From NCBI RefSeq assembly GCF_003399625.1, contig NZ_NBXA01000049.1, forward strand, positions 1-39,549: 39,549 nt of DNA. The letters are read 5' to 3'. The DNA comes from Subtercola boreus (GTDB lineage Bacteria > Actinomycetota > Actinomycetes > Actinomycetales > Microbacteriaceae). Positions 25,959-32,393 of this stretch are shown one piece after another (position 1 is the stretch's first letter; each line of letters opens with the position of its first letter). The notes under the pieces are model-generated. The model was not told the DNA's origin, did no database searches, and worked only from the letters and a program-made list of their open reading frames with translations. A program made the translations under genes and the position numbers.

Positions 25959-26273
25959 TTAGGCGCCCATGAGGAAGCCGACGATGGTGAACGCGGCGGA
26001 GATGATGATGACGCCCACCAGGAGTCGGCCGAGCCAGCCACCGATCTCTCCGCCTTCACCACGGCGCGCGGAGACGGTCATGGTGACGCCGAGGATGATG
26101 AGTCCCACGACCGCGACGCCAAGGCCGAGCCACTTGGCCCAACCCATGATCGTGGTGAACGCCTCAAACCCCGGAGGCATGGTGCCGGCTCCCGGGTCGG
26201 GTACGGCGCCGTGGACCTGTGCAAAGACGCCCGCGGTGGTGATGATGTCGTTGGCAGCTACCAAGAGGGACAT
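25959..26273 (-). CDS. Small two-span membrane protein, TrbC/VirB2-like
   Basis: A 104-aa protein with a hydrophobic leader-like start, a linker (GAVPDPGAGTMPPGFEAF) and two membrane spans (KWLGLGVAVVGLIILGVTMTV and LGRLLVGVIIISAAFTIVGFL), joined by a charged loop SARRGEGGEIGG. This pattern fits VirB2/TrbC-type pilin-like subunits or the small TcpE/PrgI-like components. The in-frame upstream extension is not protein-like; ATG 26273 is the first good start. Confidence 0.65.
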   Translation of the reverse strand: MSLLVAANDIITTAGVFAQVHGAVPDPGAGTMPPGFEAFTTIMGWAKWLGLGVAVVGLIILGVTMTVSARRGEGGEIGGWLGRLLVGVIIISAAFTIVGFLMGA

Positions 26274-26353
26274 GAGTAGTTCCGTTTCTGTTTTTGGGTA
26301 TCCACCACCGCGGTCGCGGGGTGAAGAATGTGGAGGCCAATGGGGCCTGCGGG

Positions 26354-27457
26354 TCATGGGTTGGTGACGGGGCCGTCGGTGAAGCCGACGTCGAAGTGCA
26401 GGTGGGTGAGGGTGTCCTGGAACTGGATGATGTGGCTGTACGTCGCCGTCCGGCACTGCGCCTGCCCTGCACGAGACCCCGCAGGCACAAGCGGGTCAAG
26501 GATCGAGAGCAGCTTCATAGAGTCCGTGTCGCATCCGGTCAGCCCGTGGCCGTTCAGGGAGTAGAAATCCACGGCGTGCCCGCCGCCGTTGATCCAGTGC
26601 GCGGACTCGGTACCCGCGCCTTCAATTGAGCCGGTGCATTGCCGGTTAAGGTCCGAGACGCCGACCTGATCGAAAATATTCAGTGCGATGGTGATGACCT
26701 GCAGGATGCGCACGTCGATCCCACAGATGCTCGAGGCGGACCCGTCAGCAACCCCACGGATCTCTGCGGCGTACCGGTCTTCCGCGAGAACAAGTTTCCC
26801 GGTACCCATCGCCGCAACCAGGTTCACGGCAAGGGCCTTCGCGTCACCGGAAACAGCACAGCCCCCTCCCCCAGCAGCACCGCCCGCGCCAGCACCGGTG
26901 AGGAAGGTCATGATCGCTACGGCGTCGGCGCGGAACTGTGTGTAGTAGTTCGGGTCCGCGTTGCCCTGCACAGCATTGATCGCCAGAGACGGGTCCATCG
27001 TTTCCCACCCGGCAACGCCAGGGAGGCGGGCAAAGAACAGACCGGCCGAAGTGGTCGGGTCCATGCGCTGCGCGTCGGTCCCCCAAAAGCTCTGCTGCTG
27101 GAACAGGCCGATCGAGTCAGCGACCGACCCGTCAGGGTTGATCGCCCCGTCGCCGTAGGTGATGTTCCGGAGGGTCGACTCCCCTATCGCCGTCTGGACA
27201 CCAAGGGTTTGCGCGGCCGCGGGCAGGCCCAGGGTGACAGCCGCGTTCGCGATCAGTGCAGCATTCACGAGCTGGTCACGCTTGTACGCACCAACCGCAG
27301 CGTCGGCCCCGATCCCGTCGACGTCAATCTGCGCGCCAGAGCCGACCGTGCAGGCAGACGCAGAGCCACCGAAGAACAGCACCCACATCGACAGCGCGAC
27401 CACCAGAACTGGCACGAGGACGACCGCGAGTATCCCGATACCGCCCTTACTGGCCAC
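26354..27457 (-). CDS. Two-domain peptidoglycan hydrolase (VirB1-like)
   Basis: A 367-aa exported protein. An N-terminal anchor (ILAVVLVPVLVVALSMWVLFF) is followed by a transglycosylase-like domain (residues about 60-185, with TAIGESTLRNITYGDGA, DSIGLFQQ and Glu as the likely acid). After a Gly-rich linker comes a C-terminal domain with GGGHAVDFY and HLHFDVG, the H-x6-D...H-x-H arrangement of M15-type DD-peptidases. Together they could cut glycan and peptide bonds to open the wall for the transfer channel. The GTG start lies 2 nt after the stop of the lipoprotein gene. Confidence 0.75.
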   Translation of the reverse strand: MASKGGIGILAVVLVPVLVVALSMWVLFFGGSASACTVGSGAQIDVDGIGADAAVGAYKRDQLVNAALIANAAVTLGLPAAAQTLGVQTAIGESTLRNITYGDGAINPDGSVADSIGLFQQQSFWGTDAQRMDPTTSAGLFFARLPGVAGWETMDPSLAINAVQGNADPNYYTQFRADAVAIMTFLTGAGAGGAAGGGGCAVSGDAKALAVNLVAAMGTGKLVLAEDRYAAEIRGVADGSASSICGIDVRILQVITIALNIFDQVGVSDLNRQCTGSIEGAGTESAHWINGGGHAVDFYSLNGHGLTGCDTDSMKLLSILDPLVPAGSRAGQAQCRTATYSHIIQFQDTLTHLHFDVGFTDGPVTNP

Positions 27458-27459
27458 GA

Positions 27460-27984
27460 TTAGTTACCAGCTGACGGAATGATTTGCTCGACCAGCCACG
27501 GGTCGGTGACTTCTGGGCGGTGGACAAAAACGGAGTAGTCGCCGCCGTCGGTGGGGACGATCACCCGAATTGTGAAAGCTCCGTCTCCGTCACGGACCCG
27601 CGCTCCCCCGGTCACTGTCGTGCAGGGCACCCGCGCCGGGTTCACGGTTCCGTACGCGACCGCGGCCGTCTGGCTCAGGAACGGGTACAGGTCGTTGATC
27701 CACGTCTGGCGATCAAGCGCCGGCCGACAGAACGCCGTCACGACGGTGGTCGCGATCGTTGTTGCTTCCGCACTGATCTCAGGCGACGCTGACGGCTGCT
27801 CTTCGTCGTGCGGGATGACTGCTGAAGGCGAGACGGATGCGGGTGCCGGCTGTGAAGGTTGCTGCGCCTCCGGCGCACTGGCGGGGGTGTTCGGCGTCAG
27901 CTCCCCCGCTTGGGGAGAACATCCGATCAGTAGCGAGGCCAGAACACCTACAGCAACCGACCGACCAACCTGATTCAGAAGCAA
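27460..27984 (-). CDS. Conjugation-operon lipoprotein (174 aa)
   Basis: First gene of the transfer operon. A signal peptide with lipobox LIGC (residues 19-22) is followed by a Pro/Ala/Ser linker (to about residue 60). A compact C-terminal domain of about 110 residues (TIATTVVTAFCRPALDRQTW through DPWLVEQI) resembles an NTF2-like or cystatin-like fold; this is a topology-level guess. TTG 27984 is chosen because AAAGGGA stands 8 nt upstream and the lipobox is then at the right distance. Function unknown; it may scaffold the wall-spanning part. Confidence 0.68.
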   Translation of the reverse strand: MLLNQVGRSVAVGVLASLLIGCSPQAGELTPNTPASAPEAQQPSQPAPASVSPSAVIPHDEEQPSASPEISAEATTIATTVVTAFCRPALDRQTWINDLYPFLSQTAAVAYGTVNPARVPCTTVTGGARVRDGDGAFTIRVIVPTDGGDYSVFVHRPEVTDPWLVEQIIPSAGN

Positions 27985-28072
27985 TTTGTCGGTCCCTTTT
28001 ATGTATGGCGGACTGCTCGAGGCCAGATTGTCAAAAACCAAGGTATGAGCAGGTCTAATTGATAGTGACCTA

Positions 28073-28134
28073 GGCAATTGCAAATTGCCCTAAACATCTG
28101 GTCTGATTATAGGTGGCAATTTGGGGATGTCCAC
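28073..28134 (-). promoter_or_regulatory. Promoter and operator of the conjugation operon
   Basis: On the minus strand a perfect TATAAT (complement of 28106-28111) is preceded at 17 bp by a weak -35, GTGGAC. Downstream of the expected start lies GGCAATTGCAAATTGCC (28073-28089), i.e. GGCAAT-N5-ATTGCC. One more half-site, GGCAATTTG (28115-28123), falls between -35 and -10. The same full operator occurs at 31419-31435. The divergent XRE gene at 28303 is the natural candidate ligand. Confidence 0.65.
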
Positions 28135-28302
28135 GCGCATCTCTTTGTGGGCGCAGGTCGTTGAGTTGGTGGTGGGATGCGCGCAAAACAGCGCAAGTTG
28201 GCGCTACACGCGAGTGATAACCACGGAATAGTTGTCTCTGGCTGGCTGCATCCCTGGGTAGTACGACACCCTCGGAGGCCCGGAAATCGGTACCGTAGTC
28301 GG

Positions 28303-28746
28303 ATGGATAGCTTCGAGTACCGGAAAGAGCTCGCGAAGCGTGTCAACGCCCTCGTCGTCGTCTACGAGTTCGAGACAGAGTCATCCCTGAAGTTCCCGGT
28401 AGTCCAGGCAGCTCTCGAAGAAGCAGGCGTCTCCATCAGCCGGCAGCGATGGTCCTACATCAAAAATGGTTCAGGCTTCGCGGTGAAGGAACCGGCGTTG
28501 TTGGAAGCGATCACCAAATTCTTCGGAGTCGATTCAGAATTCCTCCTAGACCTGTCATCTCCGCCCGGCGACGAACTGCAAAGGCGCATTGACCATGTGA
28601 TTCGGCTGCGCCGCGCGAACGTGGCTAAAGTCGCAACACGGGCGCTTGGACAGCTCGACCCTGAGCTTGCGGAATCACTCGTGCGAGCTATTGAAGAAAG
28701 CGCCGATCCCAGCGAATCGCGCAAAACCCTCGACCCGATGGACTAG
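28303..28746 (+). CDS. XRE-like helix-turn-helix regulator (147 aa)
   Basis: A 147-aa protein resembling short actinobacterial XRE regulators paired with ImmA/IrrE genes. An N-terminal helical DNA-binding domain (KFPVVQAALEEAGVSISRQRWSYIKNG as the HTH, residues about 29-55) is followed by FFGVDSEFLLDL and a helical C-terminal tail. TACCGT at 28291-28296, 6 nt before ATG 28303, looks like a -10 element, so the mRNA may be leaderless. It is divergent from the conjugation operon and followed by the metalloprotease gene, the order known from ICEBs1 immR-immA. A role as transfer repressor is inferred. Confidence 0.78.
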   Translation: MDSFEYRKELAKRVNALVVVYEFETESSLKFPVVQAALEEAGVSISRQRWSYIKNGSGFAVKEPALLEAITKFFGVDSEFLLDLSSPPGDELQRRIDHVIRLRRANVAKVATRALGQLDPELAESLVRAIEESADPSESRKTLDPMD

Positions 28747-28826
28747 CCGCGCGAGACGCCGGAATTCTGACGCTCGACCCATTTGCAGTCCCTCTCGCAC
28801 GGTTGCGGAGAGGTGAGAGGAAAAAC

Positions 28827-29354
28827 ATGGATGCGCATGTTGAAGAAGTGCTCGACCAGGTTGGTGCCGCACCCGGCGACGACCTCGAAACCATCTTGCA
28901 GAAAGTCGAATCAGCAATCGGAATACCGCTTCGCCTCGAGGCACCGATGCACAAATGGGTTGGCACACCGCTCACGGCAGCCATGGCCATTCATGAGCGC
29001 CACATCTCGCTCTTCTACGCACCCCACCGCTCCCGCGTATACCAACTGCACTGCATCTACCACGAGATCGGCCACGCCCTCCTCCGAACGGCCTGCCGGC
29101 ACATCTCCAAAGAGGAAATGAACGCCCTCTCGATCCCGATCGAAGGCGTCATCTCCGCACACGCACGAAAACTCACCCCAACCGACACCAACGCCTCTCG
29201 GAACTTCGACCTCCACGAAATCGACCGCACCAGACTCACGCCGGCTGCGCGCGACTTCGAAGCGTCCGAAGAGATGGTCGAGAACTTCGCCTACGCCCTC
29301 GCGGCTCGTATCCGCGAACGACCCCTCACCCGCATGGGCGAGGTCTTCGCTTGA
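28827..29354 (+). CDS. ImmA/IrrE-type metallopeptidase
   Basis: A 175-aa protein with the zinc-binding H79-E80-x-x-H83 motif in CIYHEIGHALLRTAC, the signature of the ImmA/IrrE (COG2856) peptidases, and a downstream acidic helix (SEEMVENFAYALAARI) that likely gives the third ligand. Known relatives cleave a partner XRE repressor upon activation. Here the partner would be the preceding regulator. GAGAGG precedes ATG 28827. The gene overlaps the following membrane protein gene by 4 nt, so the two are coupled. Confidence 0.85.
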   Translation: MDAHVEEVLDQVGAAPGDDLETILQKVESAIGIPLRLEAPMHKWVGTPLTAAMAIHERHISLFYAPHRSRVYQLHCIYHEIGHALLRTACRHISKEEMNALSIPIEGVISAHARKLTPTDTNASRNFDLHEIDRTRLTPAARDFEASEEMVENFAYALAARIRERPLTRMGEVFA

Positions 29355-30283
29355 AACAGTTCGCGGTCGTCGCTTTCGCGATCCTCCTCGTCCTGCTTCT
29401 CGCACGCCTCTCCTCGCTCAAGCGACCCTCAGCTCGCCCCGCGTGGCTAGCCACCTTTTTCGGCTGCCTCGCCATCATCTCTATCGGCGCCGTACTTCCA
29501 CTTCCCCTCGTCGACGAGGCGCTCGGCGGTAGCAACCTCATCAACCTCGTCCAAAGCTTCTTGACCGTTTCCGCGTTCTGGTTCTTCCGAGACGCAGTCA
29601 GCGTTTTCTATCTAAAGCCGAAGCTGCACTCACGGTGGACACTGCTTCTCACGGTGACGGCGATGGCTGTGCCGTTTGCCTTCATTCACGACCGCGGACC
29701 GACGTCGAATACATTCATGGCCGACCACGTCGACCAACTCGGCAACGTGGCTTACAACATCGTTTACATGGCCGCAGTGGCGTTGATCGTCTTCGATCTC
29801 ATCCACCTTCTTCGTCGCCCTGCTGACAATATCCAGAAGGTCTTCCTCGTCGGGCTCATCCCCATCCCCGTAGCCTGCGTCGTCGAGATCGCCTATGTTT
29901 CAACAGCACACTTCTTCCCCTACTGGGGTGGAGCGCAGCTGCTCGCAGATGCCTTCTACCCGTTGTTCTACATAGGGGTGTCGATCGTCGCGGTCGCCTG
30001 GACCACAGCGTTGATCCGCGAAAGAGGCGTCGTCGATCGCGTCCTGTGGAAGCTCAGATCTGCGCAGGTCGCGTTCCTCCTCAAGCGCTCGATCCTGTCT
30101 GCCCTCCGGGCGTTCCGGAGCAAAAAACCAGATGAACTCGCCTACGCCCTGTCAATCCAGATCCGCAACCACGAGATTCATACCCAGATCCCGCTCAGTA
30201 GTCGGCAGGAGCGTGCCGTCGCTCGACTCGAGTCCCGCTTCCTAGACCTCAGTGCCGTAGATCTGACACCAACCGCTCCGTAA
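29351..30283 (+). CDS. Multi-span membrane protein (MAB_1171c/DUF6545-like)
   Basis: A 310-aa protein with about seven hydrophobic spans in residues 1-225 and a soluble C-terminal region of about 85 residues (VVDRVLWKLRSAQVAFLLKRS...). This matches the layout of the actinobacterial MAB_1171c family as I recall it, which is often found beside XRE and ImmA/IrrE genes. The C-terminal tail ends in YALSIQIRNHEIHTQIP and a charged helix. The TTG start overlaps the protease stop (TTGA), and its 3' end overlaps the converging hydrolase gene by 35 nt. It may sense a signal at the membrane for the protease; this is inference. Confidence 0.7.
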   Translation: MKQFAVVAFAILLVLLLARLSSLKRPSARPAWLATFFGCLAIISIGAVLPLPLVDEALGGSNLINLVQSFLTVSAFWFFRDAVSVFYLKPKLHSRWTLLLTVTAMAVPFAFIHDRGPTSNTFMADHVDQLGNVAYNIVYMAAVALIVFDLIHLLRRPADNIQKVFLVGLIPIPVACVVEIAYVSTAHFFPYWGGAQLLADAFYPLFYIGVSIVAVAWTTALIRERGVVDRVLWKLRSAQVAFLLKRSILSALRAFRSKKPDELAYALSIQIRNHEIHTQIPLSSRQERAVARLESRFLDLSAVDLTPTAP

Positions 30284-31394
30284 CTAGCTTTTCAAACCGT
30301 GGGCGGTCTGCGTTCCACTCCATTGTGTGAAGAGCGCCGGTGAATTCAGCCAAAGTCACCAGGTCTGGATGCATCTTTCGGATCTGCCGGCTGAGGCTGA
30401 TGGGCACCTCGTCGTCATCTGACGAGTGGATGATCAGCGTTGGGATCGAGAGCCTTGGGCGGGATGTCCAGTCCAGTGCATCGAAATCAATGGCGGAAGG
30501 CAAGCCCACAGACCTGGCGAAAGGGCGCCATCCCAACGCCGCCACGACCACGGAGGACACCCACCGCGGGAGATGCGCCGCCTTGGCGCCGAAAGCGATG
30601 ACCTCAGCCCAATTCGACACAGGGCCAACCAATACGAGATCCGAGATTCGGCCTCTGTTCAAGGACTGCTCGGCAACTCGTAATGCGATACCGCCGCCGT
30701 TCGACCAGCCCATCAGCGTAATGCGCTTCGCCCCGTGCTCGAGCGCAAACAAGACTGCAGCATCCACATCAGGCCACTCCGTCTGACCCAGCATGCTCGC
30801 ACTCTTCGGCACCACGGGTCCAACACCGTCACCCCGATACGAAACAACGAGAGAGGTCACCCCCGCAACCGAAGAAGCGACAACGCCGCGAAGCGGCGAA
30901 TCCCGCACCACCCGCAACCCGTGAACATGAATGACCCAGTGATCACTCTGGGTCGTACCCGGGAACAACCAAGCCGGACAGCCCCCAGCCGGCGAATCAA
31001 TAACGACAGACGACCACGGCAAATCAAGATCGATTGGCTCGATCCAGACCATTCCGATCCACTCAGCAGCCCCCGACTTCAACCGGCCGCCGCTCTCAGA
31101 AAGAATTCGGCGCGTGACCGTGCGGGCACGGGGATCCAGGCGGACCACCTCACCAATCACCGCGTGGTTTCTTCGATCGTCTGTCCAGCATGCATATAGG
31201 CCCGGAGCACTTGTGGCAGGTGTTTGCTCGAATGTAGCGAAATCTCCGCTACGACTCAGGCATTCCACTGTCTTCGGCTTCCAAGGCAGGACCACCATTC
31301 CCGCAGAGACGCGTAGTCCAACCCAAGCCAATACCGCCAACACGACCGGGGCGAACGACAACTTGATGAACCCCATACTTACGAGACTAACCAC
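30249..31394 (-). CDS. Membrane-anchored alpha/beta hydrolase
   Basis: A 381-aa protein. The N-terminus holds one hydrophobic anchor (SFAPVVLAVLAWVGLRVSAGMVV). An additional domain of about 100 residues precedes the hydrolase core. The catalytic triad is visible: Ser231 in the elbow GWSNGGG, Asp326-328 in HSSDDDEVP and His356 in ALHTMEW, with oxyanion-type HVHGLR upstream. It is likely an esterase, lipase or peptidase of the DAP2/S9-like group. GTG 31394 is supported by GAGGG 8-9 nt upstream. Its promoter region contains the second GGCAAT-N5-ATTGCC site, linking it to the XRE/ImmA block. Confidence 0.82.
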   Translation of the reverse strand: MVSLVSMGFIKLSFAPVVLAVLAWVGLRVSAGMVVLPWKPKTVECLSRSGDFATFEQTPATSAPGLYACWTDDRRNHAVIGEVVRLDPRARTVTRRILSESGGRLKSGAAEWIGMVWIEPIDLDLPWSSVVIDSPAGGCPAWLFPGTTQSDHWVIHVHGLRVVRDSPLRGVVASSVAGVTSLVVSYRGDGVGPVVPKSASMLGQTEWPDVDAAVLFALEHGAKRITLMGWSNGGGIALRVAEQSLNRGRISDLVLVGPVSNWAEVIAFGAKAAHLPRWVSSVVVAALGWRPFARSVGLPSAIDFDALDWTSRPRLSIPTLIIHSSDDDEVPISLSRQIRKMHPDLVTLAEFTGALHTMEWNADRPRFEKLVTERLVSDLRH

Positions 31395-31418
31395 TCATCG
31401 CGCCCTCGCGAGAGACTA

Positions 31419-31435
31419 GGCAATCCCATATTGCC
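31419..31435. promoter_or_regulatory. Second GGCAAT-N5-ATTGCC operator
   Basis: GGCAAT (31419-31424), CCCAT, ATTGCC (31430-31435), preceded by CTA exactly as at 28070-28072. It stands 25 bp upstream of the hydrolase start on one side and heads the rep-region genes on the other, so either or both could be controlled. Confidence 0.62.
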
Positions 31436-31678
31436 CGGGTCATTTCGTATATGGTTAGACGATGTTCAGATCGATGCCGTCATCTAGTTGCGCGAGCAGG
31501 CGTTCTGCTCGTGGTAAATCTCCCCAGTTCACGCAAGGTCATTGCTCTGCAATCACGAGATCGGGCGCCTATGCGAACAAAATCTACGTTCTAGCGGAGC
31601 CGCTTTTACCCCGTCCTCATTCGGGTTGCGAGACGCCCGGGCGCATTGCGAATGAGACACGCCGTCAGCCCTCCGCCG

Positions 31679-31690
31679 TGTATGCATACA
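31679..31690. promoter_or_regulatory. 12-bp perfect palindrome before the small RHH-like gene
   Basis: TGTATGCATACA at 31679-31690, 20 bp before ATG 31711, overlapping a TACATT -10-like hexamer. A self-complementary site here suits autorepression by the dimeric protein encoded just downstream. The 275 bp from 31436 to 31710 contain no other credible gene. Confidence 0.5.
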
Positions 31691-31710
31691 TTAACGCGAG
31701 CATTGCGGGT

Positions 31711-31947
31711 ATGAGCGCAAACCGAGGCAGAGTTCGTCGTCCAGACAACGTTCCAACAGTGCTATTGCAAGCCCGCGTTTCGCCTGACATCCGGGACGAA
31801 GTCTCCGCCGCTGCCGCTGCCAGCGGCGTCTCGCTTGCGTTCTACCTCGAAAGTCTTCTCAAAAGAGATCTCGCCGAAAGCGGACGTCTTCCCATCTTTG
31901 AGATCCGTCCGCAACTGGAGGAGCTGCCCATCGACCAGGTCGCTTAA
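31711..31947 (+). CDS. Small ribbon-helix-helix-like protein (78 aa)
   Basis: A 78-residue protein with VPTVLLQARVSPDIRDEVSA and AAASGVSLAFYLESLLKRDL, the strand-helix-helix pattern of CopG/Arc-type DNA-binding proteins (residues about 14-52), then a short acidic tail. It is first of a three-gene run leading to rep, so it is a candidate copy-number regulator. ATG 31711 is preferred; an in-frame extension to 31462 translates into low-complexity sequence. The start has only a weak ribosome site (TGCGGGT). Confidence 0.65.
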   Translation: MSANRGRVRRPDNVPTVLLQARVSPDIRDEVSAAAAASGVSLAFYLESLLKRDLAESGRLPIFEIRPQLEELPIDQVA

Positions 31948-31955
31948 AAACGAAG

Positions 31956-31979
31956 GGCCCGTCGCGCTAACGACGGGCC
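31956..31979 (+). terminator. Hairpin I of leader unit 1
   Basis: GGCCCGTCG (31956-31964) and CGACGGGCC (31971-31979), 6-nt loop, 8 nt after the stop of the RHH-like gene. No T-run follows. The equivalent hairpin stands in the same place in unit 2, so it may be a processing or attenuation element instead of a true terminator. Confidence 0.6.
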
Positions 31980-31991
31980 ACTCAAAGTTTC

Positions 31992-32069
31992 GTAGCTCAA
32001 ACCCTCTTCGCTTGCCGGCCAACAGGTTAGAGCTAATCCAGATCACCAGCCCAAAAGGGAGGCTTCTTT
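31992..32069 (+). promoter_or_regulatory. Structured leader, copy 1 (before the 67-aa ORF)
   Basis: Stem II pairs TAGCTCAAACC (31993-32003) with GGTTAGAGCTA (32025-32035), with one A-A mismatch. Stem III is CCC-AAAA-GGG, and it partly covers the ribosome site GGGAGG before ATG 32070. It matches copy 2 at 32318-32393 along nearly its whole length, with a C-G pair here in place of T-A there. Confidence 0.75.
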
Positions 32070-32273
32070 ATGTCCGTCACTATAGCAACATCGACTGAAA
32101 AGTACACCAGCTTTTCTGCGGGCGTGTCATATGACCCCGCGCAGGTGCCAGATCATCAGGCTGAGCAACGCCGCTACGCCTCCGCGTCAACCCACAAACT
32201 CACGACGAGCAAATCTGCTCTCGTTCCCTCGCGCACCTATCCCCGATGGGAGTTCCTCACGGCGACCGATTAA
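32070..32273 (+). CDS. 67-aa ORF preceding rep
   Basis: Not recognised. A 67-residue polar protein rich in Ser, Thr and Tyr with no membrane span or motif. It could be a leader peptide whose translation controls rep, or a small copy-control protein. Support for it being real comes from its context: a strong ribosome site (GGGAGG, 6 nt before the start codon region) in a leader duplicated before rep, and a stop codon followed by the same type of hairpin as the gene before. Confidence 0.55.
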   Translation: MSVTIATSTEKYTSFSAGVSYDPAQVPDHQAEQRRYASASTHKLTTSKSALVPSRTYPRWEFLTATD

Positions 32274-32277
32274 CGAA

Positions 32278-32307
32278 AATAGCCCGCCGTACCACCGGCG
32301 GGCTATT
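32278..32307 (+). terminator. Hairpin I of leader unit 2
   Basis: AATAGCCCGCCG (32278-32289) and CGGCGGGCTATT (32296-32307), a perfect 12-bp stem with a 6-nt loop, starting 4 nt after the 67-aa ORF stop. It is the positional counterpart of the hairpin at 31956-31979. Confidence 0.7.
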
Positions 32308-32317
32308 CCCAAGTCAT

Positions 32318-32393
32318 GTAGTTCGAACCGTCTTGCTTGCAGGCGGGGGGTTCGAACTAATTCAATCCACCTGCCCTTACGGGAGGCTTCTCT
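32318..32393 (+). promoter_or_regulatory. Structured leader, copy 2 (before rep)
   Basis: Stem II pairs TAGTTCGAACC (32319-32329) with GGTTCGAACTA (32349-32359), a perfect 11-bp stem. Stem III, CCC-TTAC-GGG, covers part of the GGGAGG ribosome site of rep. The leader is 76 nt against 78 nt in copy 1. The 13-mer CTTACGGGAGGCT (32376-32388) is shared with the virB4 ribosome site. Confidence 0.78.

Noticed and set aside
31462-31710. N-terminal extension of the small RHH-like gene
   Set aside because: In frame but low-complexity Ser/Arg/Pro sequence, and the palindrome/-10 at 31679-31690 would lie inside the coding part.
32318-32359. T-arm-like GGTTCGAAC suggesting a tRNA or att site
   Set aside because: No acceptor, D or anticodon arms surround it; it is one side of stem II of the duplicated leader.
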